Positions 50,209-58,377 of a DNA stretch of 64,000 nt are shown piece by piece. The notes below the pieces were generated by a model that did no database searches, was not told where the DNA came from, and worked only from the letters and a program-made list of their open reading frames with translations. The stretch comes from Paracoccus sp. IB05 (GTDB lineage Bacteria; Pseudomonadota; Alphaproteobacteria; Rhodobacterales; Rhodobacteraceae): positions 1 through 64,000 of the forward strand of contig NZ_JAEFCF010000031.1 of the NCBI RefSeq assembly GCF_016405985.1, read 5' to 3'. The position numbers and the translations under genes are program-made. The first letter of the stretch is position 1, and each line of letters begins with the position of its first letter.

Positions 50209-51422
50209 CAGAACCTCCCCGGTGGGGTGGCACGGCGGCGTTCGGGGGCGAAAAACGGCCGGGCGGTTTTGGTGACAGGCAGCATAAGCTTTTGATATTG
50301 CAGCTCGCGCAGCGCGTAGATCTCGACCCAGAGATGGTCGCAACTGTCGTAGCGGGCCTCGACCTGGGCAATGGCGATGTTGCGTTTCAGTGTCGGAGAC
50401 CAGCAGGCGGCGGTGATGAACCCCGCCTCGCGGCGCTTGTCGAAGTAGAGGATCGCGCCCTCGGCACTGACATTGCCGGGGATGTCGAGCCCGACCAGAG
50501 CCCATTGCGATGATTTTCCGTCGCGCTCGGCCATCAGGGCGCGGCGCCCGGTGAAATGCCCTTTATCCCAGGCGATCATCCAGTCGAGGCCGATTTCAAA
50601 CGGTGACCGCGCCCGGTCTTCGCGCACCGCGTGCTGGACAGGGACGAAATCCATGCCGGTGGTGATGAACCCGGCCTCGAGCCGCGCCAGCATCACCGCC
50701 TCGGACCCGACCGGCATCAGCCCGTAAAGCGCGCCCGCCTGCATCAGGTGATCCCAGAGCGGCAGGGCAAGATCGGGGCTGATCCAGAGCTCATAACCCA
50801 GATCGCCGGTAAATCCGGTGCGCGAAATCATCACCTCGCCGGTGTCGAACGGGCAGGTCGTCATACGGAAGGGTTTCAGGGCCTGGATGTCGAACCCGGC
50901 CTGAGCCAGCACGGTCGCCGAAACCGGCCCCTGCAGCGCCAGCGCCGCGAGGTCTTCGGTCTCGTCCCGGAGCCGTATATCCAGCCCCCAGGCGCTGTCG
51001 AGCAGCCAGGGCAGGTGGCGTTCCTGACAGCACAGCCGGAAATCATCAGGCCCAAGGCGAAAGACGGTGCCATCATCCATCACCTTGCCCTGATCGTCAC
51101 ACCAGGCGGTGTAATGCACCTGACCCACCGCCAGCCGCCCCACATCGCGCAGCGTCAGGCGGTTGAGATAGGCCACCGCATCCGGCCCGGTGATGCGGTA
51201 TTTCACCATGGGCGAGATGTCATACAGCGTCGCCGCATTGCGGATCGCCGTATGTTCCATCGTGCTGTCGCCGAAACAGGTGGCGGTCATGTAACCGGCC
51301 CAGGGGGCCCAGCCCTGCAGGCGATTCGCGGCTTCGGTGCGCGGATGGAACGGGGTCTGCGCCAGCGGGGTGGTGAAATGGGTCAGCGCCGGCGGCGCAT
51401 TAAGATGGGGGGCTGCGCTCAT
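50208..51422 (-). CDS. GcvT/DmdA-type aminomethyltransferase
   Basis: Folate-dependent methyl-transfer protein of 404 residues of the GcvT superfamily (glycine cleavage T protein, DMSP demethylase, dimethylglycine enzymes). Family marks are MVKYRITGPDAVAYLNRLTLRD, VHYTAWCDDQGKVMDDGTVFRL and TGFTGDLGYELWISPD. Such enzymes pass a methyl or one-carbon unit to tetrahydrofolate. It overlaps the flavoprotein gene upstream by 4 bases and the first Rieske gene by 1. That context suggests capture of methyl groups from the substrate. ATG 51422 has GGAGG upstream. Confidence 0.9.
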   Translation of the reverse strand: MSAAPHLNAPPALTHFTTPLAQTPFHPRTEAANRLQGWAPWAGYMTATCFGDSTMEHTAIRNAATLYDISPMVKYRITGPDAVAYLNRLTLRDVGRLAVGQVHYTAWCDDQGKVMDDGTVFRLGPDDFRLCCQERHLPWLLDSAWGLDIRLRDETEDLAALALQGPVSATVLAQAGFDIQALKPFRMTTCPFDTGEVMISRTGFTGDLGYELWISPDLALPLWDHLMQAGALYGLMPVGSEAVMLARLEAGFITTGMDFVPVQHAVREDRARSPFEIGLDWMIAWDKGHFTGRRALMAERDGKSSQWALVGLDIPGNVSAEGAILYFDKRREAGFITAACWSPTLKRNIAIAQVEARYDSCDHLWVEIYALRELQYQKLMLPVTKTARPFFAPERRRATPPGRF

Positions 51423-52948
51423 GCTTTCGCCTCCAGCACAGCATCGGCGGCGTTCCGGCCGGCGGCGCCCGACATGCCGCCCGGATGGGTTCCGGCGCCG
51501 GTGAGCCAAAGCCCTTTCAGCGGCGTTGCATAGCGCGACAGCGGCGCGATCGGGCGGTTGAAGAGCATCTGTTCGACCGCCAGCTCGCCATGATGCCAGT
51601 TGCCACCCGCCATGCCGAACTGTCGTTCGATATCATAGGGCATCAGGATCCCGGCGCGGGTGATCAGCGCGCTGATCCCTGGCGCCGCCTCTTCCAGCCG
51701 CGCGAGGCAGGCTTTGAGCATCGCTTCTCGCGCCGCGTCTTCGCCCGCCTTCGGCGCATGGGGGGCGAATTGCACATTGGCCGACAGAAGATGCGGGCCA
51801 GTGCCGCCGGAAAACGCCGTGGGGATCACAATCTCCATCACCGGACGGTCAGGCACCTCGCCATATTTGACCGGGTTGAAGGCGGTTTCGACCTCATGTT
51901 CATCTGCGGCCAGCAGCAGGCGGGAGCGCAGATCGGCACCCCGAAAATCCGGGCGGGCGGAAAGCGCGAGATGCAGTTTTGCGGTGCCGCCCCGCGATTT
52001 CTGATGGCGCAAAGCGGTGACAAGGCCGGTGTCGAAATGCTCTGTGCCAGCGAGGGACAGGATCGTTGCCTTTGGCCCGATTGCCGAGATCACCACCGGC
52101 GCGACAAGGGTTTCGCCGCTGTGAAGGATCACGCCGGTGATGCGGTCATCGGCGATGCTGATCCGGCTGACGCGGGAATTGCTGCGCAGCGAAACACCTG
52201 CTGCAGTCGCAGCATTTGTCATGGCCTGCGCCAGCGCGGGCATCCCGCCTTTGGGCAGCCCGAGTGCTCCCTTACGTCCCGCGATTTCTCCGGCCAGCCG
52301 ATCCAGGAGTAAAATCAGTGTATTGGGAGAGCGCGGTCCCGCCCAGGCGCCAAGCACGGCATCGAAACACAGGGCGGCGCGCAGCCGGGGATCTGTCAGT
52401 TCATCCTGAGCCACATCATGGGCGTTGATCAGGATCACCCGCAGCAATTCGCGAAAATCCTTCGTGCCAAGCGCGCGGATACCGATCAGGTTCTTCGCAA
52501 GCCTGGCCCAGGAATTGCCGCCCGCCTGCAGGCGTGGCGGCGCCATGCGGCGGAAGGGCTCCAGCGCGGCAGCGAAGGAGAGGAGGCGCTGGTAAAGCGC
52601 CTTCCAGGCCGCCGCGTCTGGGCCCTCGGTCAGTGGCCCCCGGATCACCAGATTGCCGTCGCGCCCGATCACCGTGGTCGGAATATCTGTGGCCTCCCAT
52701 GTAAGGCCGTGGCGCGACAGATCCATCGCGGCCTCGACCCGCGGGTCGATCTGCCAGACAAGATGCGCCAGCGAAGGCGTCAGTCCGGGCGCCAGATCCG
52801 GGAGCGCACGGATGCCGCCACCGGGCGTGGCTTCGGCCTCGATCAGCGTCACTTTGCGGCCTTTGGACGCCAGGCGATGGGCGCAGGCCAGACCATTCGG
52901 CCCGGCTCCGATCACGATCACATCACGGTCAAAGGACGGGCCAGGCAT
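51419..52948 (-). CDS. Phytoene-dehydrogenase-like FAD oxidoreductase, second copy
   Basis: Flavoprotein of 509 residues with the FAD loop VIGAGPNGLACAHRLASKGRKV (1-35) and the C-terminal FAD motif LWLTGAGTHPGGMSG. It is a paralogue of the neighbouring 543-residue protein, with the same ending pattern (FNRPIAPLSRYATPLKGLWL). The superfamily includes carotenoid desaturases and PYROXD2-like proteins, but not all have a known substrate. It overlaps the upstream copy by 20 bases and the methyltransferase gene by 4. Confidence 0.88.
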   Translation of the reverse strand: MPGPSFDRDVIVIGAGPNGLACAHRLASKGRKVTLIEAEATPGGGIRALPDLAPGLTPSLAHLVWQIDPRVEAAMDLSRHGLTWEATDIPTTVIGRDGNLVIRGPLTEGPDAAAWKALYQRLLSFAAALEPFRRMAPPRLQAGGNSWARLAKNLIGIRALGTKDFRELLRVILINAHDVAQDELTDPRLRAALCFDAVLGAWAGPRSPNTLILLLDRLAGEIAGRKGALGLPKGGMPALAQAMTNAATAAGVSLRSNSRVSRISIADDRITGVILHSGETLVAPVVISAIGPKATILSLAGTEHFDTGLVTALRHQKSRGGTAKLHLALSARPDFRGADLRSRLLLAADEHEVETAFNPVKYGEVPDRPVMEIVIPTAFSGGTGPHLLSANVQFAPHAPKAGEDAAREAMLKACLARLEEAAPGISALITRAGILMPYDIERQFGMAGGNWHHGELAVEQMLFNRPIAPLSRYATPLKGLWLTGAGTHPGGMSGAAGRNAADAVLEAKA

Positions 52949-54560
52949 CGCTCATATCCTTTGGCGAGAGTTTCGCATCACGCAGGATTTCCGACGCCGC
53001 ATTGCGGCCCGGCGCGCCCATCACGCCACCGCCGGGATGGGTCGAGGAGCCGCAGATCCAGAGATCACGAACGGGGGTTCGGTAATTGGCATATCTCGGC
53101 ACCGGTCGGTTGAAGAGCAGCTGGTCAAAGGTCAGCTCGCCCTGGAAGATATTGCCCTCGGTCAGCCCGACTTCGGCCTCGAGCTCGCGCGGGGTGCGGA
53201 TCTCGACATGGCGGATGAGGTTTCTGAAACCGGGTGCGTAACGCTCGATCTGGTTCAGACAGGCCTCGCCGAAAGCATCGCGATCGGCATCGGTCCAGTC
53301 GCGGCCCCCCTCTGCCAGGTCTCCGATCTTTGGCGGCGCATATTGCACGAAGCACGACATGAAATGCTTGCCCGGCGGCGTCATGGTCGGGTCGATCATC
53401 GTGGGGATCATCACATCCTGGAACGGGTCGCGCGAGAAATGCCCGGCCTTCCAGTCGTCATAGGCGCGTTCCATCTTTTCGATGGAATCGGTGAAATGCA
53501 GATCCCCTTTGATCGCGGGTGACCCCTCGGGAAGCGCGGCGAATTTCGGGGCGGCGTCCAGTGCGATGTTCAGCTTGCCCGAGGAGCCGCGCGTTTTGAA
53601 CTTCTTTACCGAAGCCACGTAATCGCCGGGAAGCTCGCGCTCCTCGACATGTTTCAGCATGGTGCGTTTGACATCCATGTTCGAGATCACGCGCTTTGCC
53701 CGGATCTCATCGCCGTTTTCCAGCACGACGCCGATAGACCGCCCGTTCTTCACCAGCACCCGGGCGACCGGTGCACCGGTGCGGATCTCACCGCCCGAGG
53801 CCTGCAAGGACGAAGACAGCGCTTTGGTGATCGACCCCATGCCGCCGCGCGCGAACCCCCAGGCACCGATATTGCCATCCACATCGCCCATATAGTGATG
53901 CAAGAGCACATAGGCGGACCCAGGCGACATCGGACCGAGCGCGGTGCCGATGATCGCGGAAACCGCGAGATAGGCCTTGATCACAGGGCTTTCAAAATAG
54001 TGGTCGAGGTAGTCCGAGATCGACATGGTCCAGAAGCGGACCATGTCTGCGATCTGGCGTTCCGACAGGCCCGAGACCTGTTTGCCGATGAACAGCAGCT
54101 CTCCGATGTCGCGCGGGCGGAACCGCGCCGGATCGGGCGGGGTGCGCAAGAGCATCGGGCGGATGAAACGGCAATAGCGCAGCACGTCGCGGGAATAGAC
54201 GTCATAGGCCTCGGCATCGCGGGCCGAGTGGCGGGCGAATTCGCGGCGGTTCGCATCATGGTCGCGATACATGCCGAGGTAGCCGCCGCCCTCCTGGAAC
54301 ACCGCGCCACCCTCATAGGGCAGGATCTGCAACCCGTGGCGCGGGAGTTCAAGGTCGCGCATGATCTCGGGTCGGAAGAGGGATGCGACATAGGAGCAGT
54401 TGGAATAGGTGAAGCCGGGGGTCAGTTCCCGCGAGACGGCGGCCCCGCCAACCCAGTCGTTTTTCTCGATGACCAGCACCTTCATCCCGGCGCGGGCGAG
54501 GTAGCAGGCGGTGACCAGCCCGTTATGCCCGGCACCTAGGATCAGGGCGTCATATGTCAT
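52929..54560 (-). CDS. Phytoene-dehydrogenase-like FAD oxidoreductase, first copy
   Basis: Flavoprotein of 543 residues with an FAD loop LILGAGHNGLVTACYLARAGMKV at the N-terminus and the motif LWICGSSTHPGGGVMGAPGR near the C-terminus. It shares the family architecture with the next gene, although the middle parts differ. The pair may form a heteromer that oxidises a C-N or C-C bond, an inference from tandem arrangement. It overlaps the aminotransferase gene by 4 bases. No clear membrane anchor is seen. Confidence 0.88.
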   Translation of the reverse strand: MTYDALILGAGHNGLVTACYLARAGMKVLVIEKNDWVGGAAVSRELTPGFTYSNCSYVASLFRPEIMRDLELPRHGLQILPYEGGAVFQEGGGYLGMYRDHDANRREFARHSARDAEAYDVYSRDVLRYCRFIRPMLLRTPPDPARFRPRDIGELLFIGKQVSGLSERQIADMVRFWTMSISDYLDHYFESPVIKAYLAVSAIIGTALGPMSPGSAYVLLHHYMGDVDGNIGAWGFARGGMGSITKALSSSLQASGGEIRTGAPVARVLVKNGRSIGVVLENGDEIRAKRVISNMDVKRTMLKHVEERELPGDYVASVKKFKTRGSSGKLNIALDAAPKFAALPEGSPAIKGDLHFTDSIEKMERAYDDWKAGHFSRDPFQDVMIPTMIDPTMTPPGKHFMSCFVQYAPPKIGDLAEGGRDWTDADRDAFGEACLNQIERYAPGFRNLIRHVEIRTPRELEAEVGLTEGNIFQGELTFDQLLFNRPVPRYANYRTPVRDLWICGSSTHPGGGVMGAPGRNAASEILRDAKLSPKDMSDAWPVL

Positions 54561-55915
54561 TCGGCGGCGTCCAGCTTGCCTTCCGCCTGGTCACGCAGCG
54601 TCAGGTCAACGGCTGTCTCTACCGCCCGGATGGTGTCGGTGTAGCAGGTCTCGTCCAGGCCATGCGCCTCACACATGAACCAGGGCTCGCGCGAGTCGGG
54701 TTCCACGATGATGTTCAGATCATGCAGGTACCAGGCCATGCGGTCGTAGAAGGAGTAATCCGAGGTCTTCCAGGCGCGGTAATTGTCCGGTGGCTCGGGC
54801 GCGAAGAAGATGCCGAACATCGCGGGATGACCCGAGAAGCTATGCGTGATGCCGCGCGCCGAGAGGATTTCGGAAATGCCGGCCTTCAGCCGGGTGCCGT
54901 AGTTCGCCAGCGTCTCAAGCGCAGGGGTCTCATCGAGGATGCGCAGCGTTTCCTCGGCGGCGGCGAGGCTGACGGAATGGGCGGTATAGGTGCCGCCATG
55001 CGACGCGCCGCCATAGCGGAAGGTGCGCATGATATCCTCGCGCCCCGCGACCAGCGAGATCGGATAGCCATTGGCGACCGCTTTCGCGAAGGTGGTGATA
55101 TCGGGGGTAACGCCCAGGATGCCCTGGACACCACCCTTGCCGACGCGGAAGCCGGTTTTCACCTCGTCGATGATCAGCAACACGCCATATTGGTCGCAGA
55201 GTTTGCGGGCCAGCTGGACGTAGTCTTTCCGGGCCGAGATCCCGCAGCAATTCCCTTGAATCGGTTCGATCAGCATCGCGGCCATATCGTCGCCATGGCG
55301 GCGGAAGGTGTCTTCCAGCCGCTGCATATCGTTCATCGGCACCAGATGGGCGAGTTGTTTGACGGTGTTCGGGATGCCCTGACCATAGGGCACGATCTCG
55401 GGGTCGCTGTTCGATTTCGCGTCCCATTCATCCATATTCGCCATCCACATGGCGGCATCGAACAACCCGTGATAGCCGCCCTCGACCAGCAGATAGCTTT
55501 CGCGGCCCGTCCAGGCGCGGGCGAGACGCAGCGCGGACATCACGGCTTCGGTGCCGGAGTTCGAAAACCGCACCAGTTCTGCCGCCGGAACCATTTTCGA
55601 GATGCGTTCGGCAACGGCCAGCTCGCGCTCGGTCGAGAGGGCGAAGACGCCGCCGACCTCCATCCCCCGCTTTGCGGCGGCATCGACCCGGTCGTCTGCA
55701 TAGCCGAGGATCGCCGGACCGTAGCCCAGCCGGTAATCAACGTAATTATTGCCGTCGATATCCCAGGTCCGGCCGCCCTTGCCGTGGTCGACATAGATCG
55801 TTCGCTCGTCACCCCAGTATCGGAAGGTCGAGGCCACCCCCAGCGGCAGCTTCTTCAGCGCCTTTTGGAAATGGGCATTGGACTTTTCCAGCTTGCGGTG
55901 CGGCGCGGTGGTCAT
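54557..55915 (-). CDS. Class III PLP aminotransferase, first gene of the amine locus
   Basis: PLP enzyme of 452 residues similar to glutamate-1-semialdehyde-type and omega-aminotransferases. Marks are VRFSNSGTEAVMSALRLAR (phosphate binding), IIDEVKTGFR (Asp pairing with the PLP ring), and TFAKAVANGYP with the expected Schiff-base Lys. It would move an amino group from a terminal amine or amino acid. It heads the catabolic operon; its start lies 130 bases from the divergent TetR-family gene. AGGAACAGG precedes ATG 55915. Confidence 0.9.
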   Translation of the reverse strand: MTTAPHRKLEKSNAHFQKALKKLPLGVASTFRYWGDERTIYVDHGKGGRTWDIDGNNYVDYRLGYGPAILGYADDRVDAAAKRGMEVGGVFALSTERELAVAERISKMVPAAELVRFSNSGTEAVMSALRLARAWTGRESYLLVEGGYHGLFDAAMWMANMDEWDAKSNSDPEIVPYGQGIPNTVKQLAHLVPMNDMQRLEDTFRRHGDDMAAMLIEPIQGNCCGISARKDYVQLARKLCDQYGVLLIIDEVKTGFRVGKGGVQGILGVTPDITTFAKAVANGYPISLVAGREDIMRTFRYGGASHGGTYTAHSVSLAAAEETLRILDETPALETLANYGTRLKAGISEILSARGITHSFSGHPAMFGIFFAPEPPDNYRAWKTSDYSFYDRMAWYLHDLNIIVEPDSREPWFMCEAHGLDETCYTDTIRAVETAVDLTLRDQAEGKLDAAE

Positions 55916-55947
55916 GGCGTCAACCTGTTCCTGTTGCGGCTCTCCAA

Positions 55948-55977
55948 ACTGTCGAATTATTTTGACTGAACTGTCAA
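55948..55977. promoter_or_regulatory. Candidate TetR-family operator
   Basis: TTGACTGAACTGTCAA (55962-55977) is an inverted repeat with TTGAC/GTCAA arms. A further half-site ACTGTCGA lies at 55948-55955. The site sits between the divergent aminotransferase and TetR-family genes, 33 bases from the operon's first codon, a natural place for repression of both. Confidence 0.55.
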
Positions 55978-55987
55978 TCAGAATCTG

Positions 55988-56012
55988 AAACCGCTTTTAA
56001 CGCAGCGGTTTT
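55988..56012 (+). promoter_or_regulatory. Terminator-like hairpin in the TetR leader
   Basis: Arms AAACCGCT and AGCGGTTT enclose a 7-base loop and are followed by further T residues, about 33 bases before the TetR-family start codon. It may be an attenuator, a terminator, or another operator. Confidence 0.4.
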
Positions 56013-56044
56013 TCAGGCAAGACTGGCTGCGAACGGAGACGCAG

Positions 56045-56743
56045 ATGGCAGCAATCGAGCAGACCGATACCCCAGAATCCGGGACCCCTGATTCCCAGCC
56101 CCGCAAGATGCCGCGCGATGCCCGGCGCGTGCAGCTGATCGAGGCGACGATCGAGACCATCGCACGTTTTGGCTATTCCAGGACGACGATGTCCGAGGTG
56201 GCACGGATGGCCGGCCTTTCGCATGGGCTGGTGAATTTCCACTTCCAGACCAAGGAAAACCTGCTCTCGGAAACGCTGCTCTATCTGTCCGGGGAATACC
56301 GGCAGAACTGGACCGGCGCGGTCGAGGCAGCGGGGGCAGGGGCGGCGGAACAGCTTTATGCCATGCTGGCGGCTGATTTCCGGCCCGAGATCTGCACGCC
56401 GGGGCGGCTGGCGGCCTGGTGTTCGTTCTGGGGCGAGACCTCGGGGAGGCCGCTTTACCAGGAGAAATGCGGCTCAAACGACGAGCAGTATAACCAGTAT
56501 CTGGAAACGCTCTGCCGCCGGATGAATGAGGATCACGGCTATACGGTGGACCCGACCCGCACGGCGCGGGTGCTCCGGGTCACGACCGAGGGCGTCTGGC
56601 TCGATATGATGACGATGCAGTCACCTTATGATGCAAGCGAAGCGCTGGCGACGCTGATGGTCTGCGTCACCGCGTTTTTCCCGCGCCATTTCAGCGTGGA
56701 GGGTCTGGTCGCGGAAGGTCTGGTCAGGGCAGTTCCGCAATGA
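56045..56743 (+). CDS. TetR-family regulator, BetI-like
   Basis: Repressor-type regulator of 232 residues. The helix-turn-helix is RVQLIEATIETIARFGYSRTTMSEVARMAGLSHGLVNFHFQTKENLL (about 28-75), very similar in layout to BetI, which controls choline and glycine-betaine genes. The ligand-binding domain contains FWGETSGRPLYQEKCGSND. It is divergent from the amine locus and probably controls it through the palindrome between them. Its end overlaps the convergent pyrF gene by 20 bases. Confidence 0.9.
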   Translation: MAAIEQTDTPESGTPDSQPRKMPRDARRVQLIEATIETIARFGYSRTTMSEVARMAGLSHGLVNFHFQTKENLLSETLLYLSGEYRQNWTGAVEAAGAGAAEQLYAMLAADFRPEICTPGRLAAWCSFWGETSGRPLYQEKCGSNDEQYNQYLETLCRRMNEDHGYTVDPTRTARVLRVTTEGVWLDMMTMQSPYDASEALATLMVCVTAFFPRHFSVEGLVAEGLVRAVPQ

Positions 56744-57410
56744 TCGCACGGGCCGCAGCTGCCGGATCGGCACTGGCCCAGATCGGGCGGCCCACCACGA
56801 TATGATCGGCGCCGTCGCGGATCGCGGCCCCGGGCGTGGCGATGCGCTTCTGATCGCCGGTTGCAGCCCCTGCCGGGCGCACGCCGGGGGTGACGATCAG
56901 CTTGCCAACGGCTTCAGGGAGGGCACGGATCCGCGCCGCCTCCTGCGGGCTGGCGATGACGCCATCGGCGCCGGCGGCGAGCGCCCGCGCCGCACGTTCG
57001 ACGGTGATGTCATGGATATCGCCGGGAAGGATCATATTCGCATCCAGATCGGCCCGGTCGAGCGAGGTCAGCACCGTCACCGCGAGGATCTTCAGATCGG
57101 TCCCTGACTTGCCTTCCGCGGCTGCCCGCACCACCTGCGGGTCGCCATGCACGGTGAGGAAATCGAGGCCAAGCCCGGCAATCCCCTTCACCGCATTCTC
57201 GATGGTCTGGCCGATGTCGAAGAGCTTCAGATCCAGAAACACCCGCTTGTCGCGTTCATTCTTCAGTTCCAGTGCAAGTGCCAGGCCGCCGCCGGTCAGC
57301 ATTCCAAGCCCGATCTTGTAGAAATCGACCGCCTCGCCCAGCCGGTCGGCCAGGGCGAGGCCCGCCACCACATTCGGCACATCCATCGCGACGATCAGGC
57401 GGTCATCCAT
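56724..57410 (-). CDS. pyrF: Orotidine 5'-phosphate decarboxylase
   Basis: Enzyme of 228 residues that makes UMP from OMP in pyrimidine synthesis. Marks are LIVAMDVP at the N-terminus, FLDLKLFDIGQTIENA (catalytic Lys and Asp), VTVLTSLD, VTPGVRPAG and the phosphate loop DHIVVGRPI. The start at 57410 has GGAGAAG 4 bases upstream; a longer in-frame start is not supported. Its last codons overlap the convergent TetR-family gene by 20 bases. Confidence 0.96.
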   Translation of the reverse strand: MDDRLIVAMDVPNVVAGLALADRLGEAVDFYKIGLGMLTGGGLALALELKNERDKRVFLDLKLFDIGQTIENAVKGIAGLGLDFLTVHGDPQVVRAAAEGKSGTDLKILAVTVLTSLDRADLDANMILPGDIHDITVERAARALAAGADGVIASPQEAARIRALPEAVGKLIVTPGVRPAGAATGDQKRIATPGAAIRDGADHIVVGRPIWASADPAAAARAIIAELP

Positions 57411-57603
57411 CGGGCTTCTCCGGAGCTGTAAAGCGGGGGGCTGCAAAGGGGTTTCGGCCCCTCTCTCACGCGCGCGCGCATTTGACAAGGGAAGCCCCGC
57501 GCGAAAGGGCAGCACCCTTAAGCCGCTGTTCACCGAAGGCCGGGCTTGATTGACAGACAGGGTTAATGACGCGACTTTGGCGGAAATATCCGAAGGCAGG
57601 CAT

Positions 57604-58377
57604 ATGGACATCACGATTACCGTCGAGCGCCCCGAGGACGGGCCGGGCTCGGGCCCGATCCAGGTGGGCTGGTTCCTGACCAAAGACAAGAATGCGGTGC
57701 TTTACGATCCGCCAGAGCGGGTGATGTTTCGCCAGCAAAACCGCAGCCATGCCAAAAGTGCCGCGCGCTGCCCCGGGGTGATCCAGCTGGAAAGCCGGTA
57801 TTTCATGGTGAAATGCCCCTTTGACCTGCAGATCGGCTTTGGTCGCGACAAGGATGGCCGCGCGGTGCTGATCAACCGGCTGGGAACGGCCAGCCCGGTG
57901 CGCGGCAACAAGCTTAATGAAGTGTTGACGCTCGTGAACGAGGCAGAATGGCGCTATCCTGACCGCCCGACCATCCAGCTTTCGCTGCCTTACTGTTTCA
58001 TCGCGGATGAGCTGGTCTATCTGACGCAGCTGTCGCCTTTCATGCATTACCGCCCCGATCCGCTGCCGGGCACCATTTTTGGCGGGCGGTTCCCGATCTC
58101 GGTCTGGCCGCGCCCTCTGATGTGGGCATTCGAATGGCATGAGTCACAAAAGGATATCGTGCTGCGCCGGGGCGAGCCCTTGTTCTATGTGCAGTTCGAG
58201 GGGATGGACCCGTCTCGCGCGGTGCAGGTTATCGCGGCCGAACGCACGGCCGAGCTGGACACCTATATCGACCAGATCGGCGGCGCGGTGAATTACGTCA
58301 ACCAGACGTTCGGCCTTTTCAGGGCCGCCGAGGCGCTGAGGCCGAAGAAGCTCCTGACGCCAAAGGCGCGCGAGTGA
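57604..58377 (+). CDS. Conserved hypothetical protein
   Basis: Protein of 257 residues that I do not recognise. It has no signal peptide and no clear membrane helix. Notable features are ESRYFMVKCPFDLQIGFGRDKDG and a Trp/Pro-rich middle (PISVWPRPLMWAFEWH). It shares its last 4 bases with the start of the beta-propeller gene, so the two are translated together. The start at 57604 is supported by AAGGCAGG. No function is proposed. Confidence 0.8.
   Translation: MDITITVERPEDGPGSGPIQVGWFLTKDKNAVLYDPPERVMFRQQNRSHAKSAARCPGVIQLESRYFMVKCPFDLQIGFGRDKDGRAVLINRLGTASPVRGNKLNEVLTLVNEAEWRYPDRPTIQLSLPYCFIADELVYLTQLSPFMHYRPDPLPGTIFGGRFPISVWPRPLMWAFEWHESQKDIVLRRGEPLFYVQFEGMDPSRAVQVIAAERTAELDTYIDQIGGAVNYVNQTFGLFRAAEALRPKKLLTPKARE

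Noticed and set aside
41192-56743. Horizontal transfer of the amine locus
   Set aside because: No integrase, tRNA edge or repeat flanks it, and base and codon use look like the neighbours by eye.
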